The notes beneath the pieces are model-generated. The model was not told the origin of the DNA, searched no databases, and saw only the letters and a program-made list of their open reading frames with translations. A DNA stretch of 22,520 bases from CAKRPJ01 sp934376955 (GTDB taxonomy: Bacteria; Bacillota; Clostridia; Lachnospirales; Lachnospiraceae). Shown here in pieces: positions 15,772-22,437 of the stretch (positions are counted from its first letter, which is position 1; each line of letters begins with the position of its first letter). The stretch is from NCBI GenBank assembly GCA_934376955.1, contig CAKRPJ010000038.1, positions 1 through 22,520 of the forward strand, written 5' to 3'. A program made the position numbers and the translations under genes.

Positions 15772-15802
15772 TTGTAACTATTCAGTACCTTCATAGTTAC
15801 AA
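15772..15802 (+). promoter_or_regulatory. Inverted repeat in the selD leader
   Basis: TTGTAACTAT, 11 bases, ATAGTTACAA: a perfect 10-bp dyad ending 17 bases before the AGGAGG ribosome binding site. It can be a DNA operator or an RNA hairpin in the leader. The half site recurs in the yedF and DUF378 leaders. Confidence 0.6.
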
Positions 15803-15829
15803 AATATTAATATTCTTAGGAGGAACGTC

Positions 15830-16870
15830 ATGGCAAAAGAACTGCCCTTGACACAAATGACCAGTGCTGCCGGCTGAGCAGCCAAATTAGGACCGGGAGT
15901 CCTGACCGAAATTCTTGAAAACCTGCCAAATGTTTATAATCCCAACCTTCTGGTTGGCTTTGATACCAGCGACGATGCCTGTGTCTACAAGATCACCGAT
16001 GACATCGCAGCGATCCACACCGTGGACTTCTTTACTCCGATCGTAGACGATCCCTACCAGTTCGGACAGATCGCAGCAGCGAACGCCCTGAGCGATGTAT
16101 ACGCTATGGGCGGAAAACCGGCGGTAGCAATGAATCTTCTCTGCGTGCCCAACTGCCTTTCAAAGGAAACGATCCGCCTGATCTTAAAGGGTGGACATGA
16201 TAAGGCGGTGGAGGCCGGCTGTACCATCGCCGGCGGACACACGATCCAGGATCCGGAGCCCAAATACGGCCTCTGTGTGACCGGATATGTCCATCCGGAC
16301 AAGATCTTAAAAAATGTCGGCGCAAAGCCGGGAGATCTTCTTGTCCTCACCAAGCCCGTGGGAACCGGTGTCCTTACTACCGGTGCAAAGGCCGGACTCG
16401 TATCGGACGAGGATTATAAGGCAATGATGGCCTCCATGGCAGCTCTCAATTCCAAGCCTGCCGAGATCGTCCAGACCTTCTCTGAGGTTCACGCATGTAC
16501 GGATATTACCGGCTTTGGTCTTCTCGGCCATACCTACGAGATGGCAGAGGGAAGTGATTCAACGCTTAAGCTGTTCAGCAAAAAGATACCGCTCTTACAC
16601 GGAGCAAGGGAGCTTGCTGAGATGGGTATCATCCCGGCCGGCGCATACAGAAATATGGACTATGTAAAGCCGCATCTTACGATAATGGAATCCGCAGAGC
16701 AGCCCCTTGTGGATCTGATCTCTGATCCCCAGACCTCAGGCGGCCTTCTGATCGCCCTTCCGGCAGATCAGGCCTTTGAGCTTTGCCGAGAGCTCCAGAA
16801 GCTCTCCCTGACCGGCGCCATCATCGGAGAGGCCATCGAGCGTCAGGAAAAACCGCTGATAATCGAATAA
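15830..16870 (+). CDS. selD: Selenophosphate synthetase, selenocysteine-containing
   Basis: Makes selenophosphate from selenide and ATP, the selenium donor for selenocysteine and selenouridine. Read with the UGA at 15875-15877 as selenocysteine, the protein is 346 residues, the normal SelD length. U16 sits in TSAAGUAAKLGPGVL, aligned with catalytic Cys17 of the E. coli enzyme, and K19 aligns with the essential Lys20. Further signatures are the GFDTSDDA segment (43-50), QIAAANALSDVYAMGG (80-95), AGGHTI and DPQTSGGLLIALP. The start has AGGAGG at 15819-15824. If UGA were a stop, the next in-frame ATG (16022) would remove the active site and Mg/ATP-binding Asp, so a truncated form would be inactive. 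Confidence 0.95.
15875..15905 (+). promoter_or_regulatory. Selenocysteine UGA codon and SECIS-like hairpin in selD
   Basis: The UGA at 15875-15877 is followed by a stem TTAGGAC (15887-15893), loop CGGGA, GTCCTGA (15899-15905), seven pairs including one G-U. The small apical loop with G in its first two positions, 17-21 bases after UGA, fits the loose bacterial SECIS pattern bound by SelB. Confidence 0.85.
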
Positions 16871-16880
16871 ATATATAAGA

Positions 16881-16930
16881 AAAAACGGTATGTGCCCACC
16901 CTGTCAAAGGAATGGGTCCATACCGTTTTT
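16881..16930 (+). terminator. selD terminator, bidirectional
   Basis: ACGGTATG and CATACCGT close a stem with a 26-base inner segment, with an A-run before and T-run after, so it works for selD and also in the leftward direction for the hydrolase gene. The last T bases are shared with the left edge of repeat copy 1. Confidence 0.88.
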
Positions 16931-17084
16931 AACCGAATCAAGTAAGTCCCCTGCTTCAATTGCAAAAAGCAATAAGCAGTGGGTGGGGACTTGCTTGTAT
17001 CAGGAGGAGTGCAAGCTCCTTCTGATAAACTGCGGAGCAGTTATTCGGTTATGAGCAAGTAGCGAAGCGGATTGCGAATATCCG
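16928..17084 (+). repeat. Dispersed structured repeat, copy 1 (four-way-junction element)
   Basis: Near-identical to 20837-20999. Four stems abut with no unpaired base between them: P1 TAACCGAAT/ATTCGGTTA (16930-16938 with 17043-17051), P2 (16939-16951 with 16985-16997), P3 (16998-17009 with 17016-17027) and P4 AACTGC/GCAGTT (17028-17033 with 17037-17042). A 3' tail follows, with a hairpin AAGCGGAT/ATCCGCTT that extends to 17087. Copy 1 lacks six bases in the 5' arm of P2 relative to copy 2, leaving a bulge. The single odd pairs in P2 and P3 are G-U in plus-strand RNA. It starts in the selD terminator T-run and ends inside the hydrolase gene. Confidence 0.93.
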
Positions 17085-18690
17085 CTTGTAGTTCTTCATT
17101 CAGTATTCTGAAATCATCGGCCAGATCGGCCTCCGTTCCGTCCTTTTCATAGATCCGCCCATTCTGGACGTAGGTGTATACACGGATATTATCCAGATAT
17201 ACTCTCTTTCCGGCAGTAAATACCAGCTTTTGCGTATCTGTCCACGGAATTTCCGCCACATACGTCCCTGCCTCCGAAATTCGGAAGGTTTTTTCCGTAT
17301 CTCCTATTTTCATTGTCACGGAAGCGCCTGCAAAATCGGATTCTGCATAAAATTCGATTTTGATCTTCTTTGACGATGGGAGCCTTCCTTTAAAGCTCTG
17401 GGAGATACTCCCTCCGGCCGGCAAAAGCGCCATGCTGCTTCCGTTCTTTTCTGTCACCGTGGCAGCTCCGGAAAACTCCCAGCCTTCTTTTCCAAGGGCA
17501 AACTGGCTGTTATAGATACAGTTGTTGACATAATTTCTGTATACCCAGAGTCCATAGCCACTTGTGGTCTCAGAAAGCACCGGCTCAAGGCTTCTTACAA
17601 ATTCTCCGACCTGACTTTCCTCAATCTGCGTATTGTAAGAATATGCCTCTGTGGAATCCATATATAAAAGCTGCTCCACAAAATACGGCTTTCCGCTCAG
17701 CTGATACAGGTAACTCATGTTATCCCGCATCGTATCGAGGGCCTCCTTAGCAGACATCCTGTTATTGTTGTTTGCCTGTCCCATAGACACACTATACATA
17801 AGTGCCGAATAGGGAGCACCGTCACAGGGATAAGTAGCCTTGTGGGAATAGTAGGTATAATCCCCATCTGCGCTATAGATCGGATCCCCGTCCGCACGCA
17901 CCTCCAGCGAAAGTTCCGGAAATACCTTCTGGGTATCCTTTAAAAGCTCCATGAGGAAATTATCGTAAAAATCGTAAAACAGCTTCGCTGACGGATGGTT
18001 CCTGTTGGGCAGGTAAACCTCTCCAAAGCTGTTAAACCGCTTTTCATACTGCTTTCCCACCTCCTGAAGCGAATAATGTTCGATAAGATACCCGGTATAT
18101 CCGCTTTTTTGAGCCATTACCCGCCGGTTATTCAGCGGAGTGTCCGGATTCAGGTTGTAGGTATAAGCCCAGAAATCTTCCCATGTAATAAACCCGCTGT
18201 GAAAATTTTTGTGGGCTGAAGCTCTCTCATAGATCTTTTTGCTGTATTCCAGCCATGCATGCCTGTCCGCACTGTTTTTAGCGACTACATTGGCAAACCG
18301 CTTCGGAAGCTCATAGGAACCGTAATAATCCCAGCTGTAGCCCAGTCTTAAAACCACGAGGAGACCATGGCGGTCGGCACAATCCATAACCTCATCCAAA
18401 CGTTTAAATGCATTTTCATTATACGTTTCCGAAATCGTGTTCGGCTGAAATTCCCGCCACGGCACTACCAGTATGATGCTGTTAAATCCATCCTCCGCAA
18501 TTTTTTCCATGTTGGATTCCATGGCATCGTCTTCGCTGTTCCAGTAATTGATCGGCCACTCATCTCCAAAATAAGTTACCGCCTTTAAATATTCGTTTTT
18601 TTCAGCCCCGTAGGACGCTGCGGCACCGATGCTGCTCATGGCCAGAAGGCAGGCAGCAATCGCCGTTATGATCGTTCTTTTGTAATCCAT
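17041..18690 (-). CDS. Secreted glycoside-hydrolase-like protein (TIM-barrel type)
   Basis: A 549-residue protein with a signal peptide (basic start, hydrophobic 7-22, small residues ending near AAASYGA). The next ~370 residues have the look of a clan A (beta/alpha)8 barrel of the kind that acts on beta-glycosides: NSIILVVPWREFQP (70-83), LLVVLRLGYSWDYYG, then GFITWEDFW with candidate acid/base E171, and KPYFVEQLL with candidate nucleophile E339. Residues ~390-510 resemble a beta-sandwich carbohydrate-binding module. The family and substrate are not recognised. The ribosome binding site is weak and the gene starts 15 bases after the M20 peptidase stop, so it may depend on translational coupling. 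The last 13 residues and stop codon come from repeat copy 1. Confidence 0.78.
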   Translation of the reverse strand: MDYKRTIITAIAACLLAMSSIGAAASYGAEKNEYLKAVTYFGDEWPINYWNSEDDAMESNMEKIAEDGFNSIILVVPWREFQPNTISETYNENAFKRLDEVMDCADRHGLLVVLRLGYSWDYYGSYELPKRFANVVAKNSADRHAWLEYSKKIYERASAHKNFHSGFITWEDFWAYTYNLNPDTPLNNRRVMAQKSGYTGYLIEHYSLQEVGKQYEKRFNSFGEVYLPNRNHPSAKLFYDFYDNFLMELLKDTQKVFPELSLEVRADGDPIYSADGDYTYYSHKATYPCDGAPYSALMYSVSMGQANNNNRMSAKEALDTMRDNMSYLYQLSGKPYFVEQLLYMDSTEAYSYNTQIEESQVGEFVRSLEPVLSETTSGYGLWVYRNYVNNCIYNSQFALGKEGWEFSGAATVTEKNGSSMALLPAGGSISQSFKGRLPSSKKIKIEFYAESDFAGASVTMKIGDTEKTFRISEAGTYVAEIPWTDTQKLVFTAGKRVYLDNIRVYTYVQNGRIYEKDGTEADLADDFRILNEELQADIRNPLRYLLITE

Positions 18691-18705
18691 GCAGTAAACC
18701 TGTTG

Positions 18706-20154
18706 TTATTTTGTCATTCCGAGGGCTCTCGGTCTGCATCCGTCCGGGATCGGGCAATGGTAGGTATCACCCTCGAGGGTCTCCTCCATCTCTGCCTTTG
18801 CCTCAGCGATCACCTTCGGATCCTCAAGCATATCCACTGCCGCTCCGGCCATAGCCTTTGCCGCATAGATAAGTCCCTTATGAGCAAGTCCGCTCTTTCC
18901 CTGACTTACCACCTGCCATGAATGTCCCGGAGTTCCTGCTGCCCATGTAGCTACATAAGCCTGAGCGGTGGGGCAGTTCCAGCTTACATCACCGACATCC
19001 GTAGAACCAAAGGACATGCTTCCTACCGGATCGAACGGTGCGACGAAACGATACATAGCCTCACCTTTATGGGCCAGCACTTCCTTCTTTGCTTCCTTGT
19101 CCTGACAGGTTTTTGCGATCTTTTCCAGAGATTCATAGCAGCTGTCGCCGACACTGTCATGGATCGCCTTAGCAAACGCCATCTCCTCCTCTGTATATTC
19201 CGGGGATCCTAACTCCTTCAGATTTTCCCAGAGCTTCTTTGCGATCACCTTATTGCTGACAAGATTGGAGCAGCCCTTGATAAAGTCACGCTCTACTCTT
19301 GTTTCTGTCATAAGTGCGGCACCATCAGCGATCTTATTGACACGCTGGAAGATCTCCTCCACCTGTTTATTCTTCGGTGCGCGGATCAGATACAGAACCT
19401 CGGCATAGGGCTGCACAACGTTCGGAGAATAGCCTCCGGTATTTGTGATCGCATAGTGAATCCTTGCTTCGGAAACCACATGCTCACGGAGGAACTGGAC
19501 ACCCATGTTCATAAGCTCTAAAGCATCCAGAGCACTTCTGCCAAGATGAGGAGCTCCGCCCGCATGGGCACTCGTTCCATAGAATTTATATGCCACCTGA
19601 TAGTTTGCCAGAGAGCTTCCTGTATCCGCTCTGGTCAGATCGCCCGGGTGCCATGTGATCGCCGCATCAAGATCGGCAAATACGCCCCCCTTAGCCATAA
19701 AGGCCTTACCGGAGCCGCCCTCCTCACCGGGGCATCCAAAGTAAATGATCGTACCGGATTTTCCGCTCTCCTCTAAATATTTTTTTACTCCGATCGCTGC
19801 GGAAAGGGAGGCTGTTCCCAGCATATTGTGTCCGCAGCCATGTCCGGGAGCTCCTGCATTGATCTGTTTCTTTTCAGCAAGTCCTGCCTCCTGATCCAGA
19901 CCGGAAAGAGCATCATACTCACCGAGGAAGCCGATCACAGGTTTTCCGGAGCCGAAGGTACCCTTAAAAGCGGTAGCAACGCCGGCAAGATTTTCTTCTA
20001 CCTGAAAGCCTTCTTTTTTAAGCAGATCGCAGAGGATCTTCATTGAGCCTGTTTCTGTAAATGCGGTTTCCGCACATCCCCAGATCTCATCACTGCCCTC
20101 AATGATCTCAGCTGCTTTTTTATCGATTTCATCCCATGCTGTCTGTTTTCCCAT
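18706..20154 (-). CDS. M20 family amidohydrolase, AbgB-like
   Basis: A 482-residue metallopeptidase matching the length of AbgB (aminobenzoyl-glutamate utilization protein B). Metal-site motifs are GHGCGHN (104-110) and PGEEGGSGK (142-150, catalytic and metal-binding Glu), with a GTSAHAGGAPHLGRSALDA segment typical of the dimerisation-domain His of this group. Family members remove an acyl or aryl group from an amino acid; AbgB itself helps split p-aminobenzoyl-glutamate, a folate breakdown product. No abgA or abgT partner is nearby, so the substrate is uncertain. The start at 20154 has AAAGGTGAT upstream; a TTG start further out at 20223 would overlap the -35 box and is rejected. Confidence 0.88.
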   Translation of the reverse strand: MGKQTAWDEIDKKAAEIIEGSDEIWGCAETAFTETGSMKILCDLLKKEGFQVEENLAGVATAFKGTFGSGKPVIGFLGEYDALSGLDQEAGLAEKKQINAGAPGHGCGHNMLGTASLSAAIGVKKYLEESGKSGTIIYFGCPGEEGGSGKAFMAKGGVFADLDAAITWHPGDLTRADTGSSLANYQVAYKFYGTSAHAGGAPHLGRSALDALELMNMGVQFLREHVVSEARIHYAITNTGGYSPNVVQPYAEVLYLIRAPKNKQVEEIFQRVNKIADGAALMTETRVERDFIKGCSNLVSNKVIAKKLWENLKELGSPEYTEEEMAFAKAIHDSVGDSCYESLEKIAKTCQDKEAKKEVLAHKGEAMYRFVAPFDPVGSMSFGSTDVGDVSWNCPTAQAYVATWAAGTPGHSWQVVSQGKSGLAHKGLIYAAKAMAGAAVDMLEDPKVIAEAKAEMEETLEGDTYHCPIPDGCRPRALGMTK

Positions 20155-20194
20155 CGTTTTATCACCTTTCCTCATAAAATTATCGCGTGATTTT

Positions 20195-20223
20195 ATTTTA
20201 CCACTCCCTTTCGGTATCGTCAA
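20195..20223 (-). promoter_or_regulatory. Promoter of the M20 amidohydrolase gene
   Basis: Minus strand TTGACG (20223-20218), 17-base spacer, TAAAAT (20200-20195), 41 bases before the start codon. Confidence 0.7.
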
Positions 20224-20267
20224 TAAAACGGTAACATTGCCGAAAGTAGAGCGGAAAAAATAATTAC

Positions 20268-20296
20268 TTGCGCTTTTATTTAAGGAATGCTATAAT
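20268..20296 (+). promoter_or_regulatory. Promoter of the small membrane protein gene
   Basis: TTGCGC (20268-20273), 17-base spacer, perfect TATAAT (20291-20296). The leader has a short TGCCT/AGGCA hairpin (20307-20325) before the ribosome binding site. Confidence 0.7.
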
Positions 20297-20353
20297 TTTT
20301 AAGATAATGCCTGTTATTATAGGCAAAACGTGAAGATTATTGGAGGTATACAC

Positions 20354-20836
20354 ATGAACTGGAGCATCGTAATGAATGTCATTCTTGTCATCCTTGTTAT
20401 TCTTGCCATCGTGCTCGGTGTTCTGTACTATTTCGGCAGAAAGCTGGAAAAACGTCAGGTTGAAACACAGGCAACAATCGACGCCGCCAAACAGGTGGTA
20501 ACCCTTATGGCAATCGACAAGAAGAAGCTGAAAATAAAGGATGCAGGTCTTCCGGCCGTGGTCTACGAACAGACCCCCTGGTATGCGAAGCGCGCTAAGA
20601 TCCCGGTAGTAAAAGCAAAGATCGGTTCAAGAATCATGACTATGATCGCCGATGAAAAAGTATTTTTACAGCTTCCTTTAAAAACGGAAGCCAAGGTCGT
20701 TATCAGCGGAATGTATATAACAGACATCAAGAGTGTCCGCGGAGGTATCCCGCCGCTTCCGGAAAAGAAAACAATCGGAGCTCGGATCAAGAGCTTTTTC
20801 AAAAAAGAAAATACCGACAGCAAAAAAACAAAATAG
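20354..20836 (+). CDS. Hypothetical single-helix membrane protein
   Basis: A 160-residue protein of unknown function. Residues 8-27 (NVILVILVILAIVLGVLYYF) form one transmembrane helix, followed by a Lys/Arg-rich coiled-coil-like stretch (YFGRKLEKRQVETQATIDAA). A soluble domain of about 100 residues contains a beta-rich core with KIGSRIMTMIADEKVFLQLP and AKVVISGMYITDI, and a very basic tail ends in KKENTDSKKTK. The topology predicted from charges is N-terminus out, domain inside. The start at 20354 has GGAGG seven bases upstream. Repeat copy 2 begins on the base right after its stop codon, and no other terminator is seen. Confidence 0.8.
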   Translation: MNWSIVMNVILVILVILAIVLGVLYYFGRKLEKRQVETQATIDAAKQVVTLMAIDKKKLKIKDAGLPAVVYEQTPWYAKRAKIPVVKAKIGSRIMTMIADEKVFLQLPLKTEAKVVISGMYITDIKSVRGGIPPLPEKKTIGARIKSFFKKENTDSKKTK

Positions 20837-20999
20837 TTTAACCGAATCAAGTAAGTCCCCACCCCCTGCTTCAATTGCGAAAAGCAATAAGCAGTGGGTG
20901 GGGACTTGCTTGTATCAGGAGGAGTGCAAGCTCCTTCTGATAAACTGCGGAGCAGTTATTCGGTTATGAGCAAGTAGCGAAGCGGATTGCGAATATCCG
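20837..20999 (+). repeat. Dispersed structured repeat, copy 2 (four-way-junction element)
   Basis: The fuller copy. P1 20839-20847 with 20958-20966; P2 a 17-bp stem 20848-20864 with 20896-20912, topped by CTGCTT/AAGCAG and ATTGC/GCAAT stems with a GAAAA loop; P3 20913-20924 with 20931-20942, loop TGCAAG; P4 20943-20948 with 20952-20957, loop GGA. There are no unpaired bases at the junction. Apart from the six-base P2 difference and one A/G change in the P2 loop I see no difference from copy 1 over the shared length. The shared sequence stops at 20999, so the tail hairpin is shorter here. It lies between convergent genes in the same orientation as copy 1. Confidence 0.93.
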
Positions 21000-21004
21000 G
21001 AAGC

Positions 21005-21946
21005 TTAGATAACACCGATACTATTTAACAAAAAGATCCATAAAAACAAGGTTCCGACAGAAGCCACGGTACTGATGACCACCATCTGTCCGGCCAGCTC
21101 TCCGTCTCCGCCCATATTCTGGGCCATCGGATAAGACGCAGTTGCAACCGGCGTCGCATAGACCGCCAGTATGAGGAACAGCTCTACACCGCGAATTCCC
21201 AGCATATATCCGATAGGCAGCATGATCGCCGGAAGCACGATAAGCTTAAAGGACAATGCAGGCACAAGATATTTGAGGTTTCCCCGGATCGCATTGAAGT
21301 GGAGCGTTCCGCCCAAGATGAACAGAGCCAATGGGGAGGTCATATCGGAGAATGCGGCAATCGGCTTCAGCACGCAGGCCGGAAGCTTGATCCCCAAAAG
21401 GAAAAACACAAGACCGGCAACAGCGCCGCGAAGAAGCGGGTTTTTTGCCACGTTTGTGATGATATTTTTTACATCGGTCTTTCCCTCTCCGTTAAACATC
21501 TCAAGGATCACAACAGAGGTCGTGTTATAGATCGTGATCACGACGGTAATGACCATGGCCGCTACAGAGGATGCCTCCTCGCCAAATACCGAGATCGTAA
21601 GAGGAAGGCCGAACAGAACGAAGTTGCTTCGATAGATTGCCTGAATGATAACCCCTCTCCTGCGGTTTTCCTTGACGATCCGCGGCACGATCAGAACCAA
21701 GATCACTTCTAAGATCAGGATGCTGGCGCCGCAAAAGATCATAATGACCGGGCTTGGAAGTGTGCTGGCATCTGCCTTATAGATGTTGTAAAATGTCATA
21801 AACGGAAAAAACACTTTAAACACCGCACGGTTCAGCTCCTGAAGAAATTCTTCACTCAGAACCTTTTTTATCTTCAGTGTATAGCCAAAGGTAATGTAGA
21901 TCAGAAACGGGATCACCGCATTCACAGCAACCAAAAAGCTTTCCAT
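21005..21946 (-). CDS. AEC family transporter
   Basis: A 313-residue membrane protein with about ten hydrophobic segments in two halves of five, the layout of the auxin efflux carrier/malonate-malate permease family. The first half begins AVIPFLIYITFGYTLKIKK, the second half contains LALFILGGTLHF, which resembles the conserved crossover region, and the last helices hold YATPVATASYPMAQ. Bacterial members move organic anions such as malate or malonate; the substrate here is unknown. It is preceded by GGGAGG and lies 47 bases after the DUF1934 gene, so the two may share a transcript. Its 3' end runs into repeat copy 2. Confidence 0.88.
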   Translation of the reverse strand: MESFLVAVNAVIPFLIYITFGYTLKIKKVLSEEFLQELNRAVFKVFFPFMTFYNIYKADASTLPSPVIMIFCGASILILEVILVLIVPRIVKENRRRGVIIQAIYRSNFVLFGLPLTISVFGEEASSVAAMVITVVITIYNTTSVVILEMFNGEGKTDVKNIITNVAKNPLLRGAVAGLVFFLLGIKLPACVLKPIAAFSDMTSPLALFILGGTLHFNAIRGNLKYLVPALSFKLIVLPAIMLPIGYMLGIRGVELFLILAVYATPVATASYPMAQNMGGDGELAGQMVVISTVASVGTLFLWIFLLNSIGVI

Positions 21947-21993
21947 TATTTGTGTCCTCCCTTGTCTTCTGTTATTCGGATACTGACCTGATC

Positions 21994-22437
21994 CTATGCC
22001 AGATGCAGATTCCCTTTTTTCTTTTCTCTTGCAGCAAGCTCCAAACGGCAGTCTGAAACGTACTCTCCATTCATCTCTAAGGAATAGGTAATGGCAAGAG
22101 AGATCGCGTTCTCCTCGATGCAGATATCAAGCACTGAGGTGGTAAGCCCCAGAACGATCAGTCCCATCGGCGTCTTGTAATTCGCCTTAGTCCGTTTTCC
22201 CAGTTCAAAGGTCATCTGGCTCTCCACCAATCCGCGCTTTGTTACTTCAATCTTATCCGGCCACACCTTTACCGTGTTTTTTGTTGGTATAGTCCCTTCT
22301 TCAATGGATTCCTCATAGGTCAGATATTGTTTCCCATTCTTTTCATACCAGCTTCCGGAGGTGATGATTTCCACGACGTCGTCCTCATCCTCCATTATCT
22401 GTGTACCCTTTACACTTACCAGAACATCCTTTGTCAT
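21994..22437 (-). CDS. DUF1934 (YwiB-like) beta-barrel protein
   Basis: A 147-residue protein. The pattern MTKDVLVSVKGTQ, an acidic segment with VVEIITSGSWYEKNGKQYLTYEE, and TPMGLIVLGLTTSVL followed by ALTYSLEMNG-like strands is that of DUF1934, a calycin-like beta-barrel family typified by B. subtilis YwiB. Its function is unknown; the fold suggests binding of a small or lipid-like ligand. It is full length for the family and cytoplasmic, with no signal peptide. The ribosome binding site is weak. It is probably the first gene of a pair with the AEC transporter. Confidence 0.88.
   Translation of the reverse strand: MTKDVLVSVKGTQIMEDEDDVVEIITSGSWYEKNGKQYLTYEESIEEGTIPTKNTVKVWPDKIEVTKRGLVESQMTFELGKRTKANYKTPMGLIVLGLTTSVLDICIEENAISLAITYSLEMNGEYVSDCRLELAAREKKKGNLHLA

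Noticed and set aside
15830..16021. selD as a pseudogene with a nonsense mutation
   Set aside because: The UGA is exactly at the catalytic Cys position, the frame is intact on both sides, and a SECIS-like hairpin follows.
16930..17051. The cloverleaf repeat as a tRNA or tmRNA
   Set aside because: It has no CCA-proximal acceptor of 7 bp, no T-loop TTCGA motif, no anticodon-loop pattern, and stem lengths that do not fit.
20155..20223. Extended start of the M20 amidohydrolase from a TTG at 20223
   Set aside because: It would start inside the -35 box of the gene's own promoter; the ATG at 20154 has a proper ribosome binding site and gives the family length.
16928..20999. The paired repeats as ends of an insertion sequence or composite transposon
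   Set aside because: There is no transposase between or beside them, no target-site duplication is visible, and copies are in direct orientation without terminal inverted repeats beyond P1.
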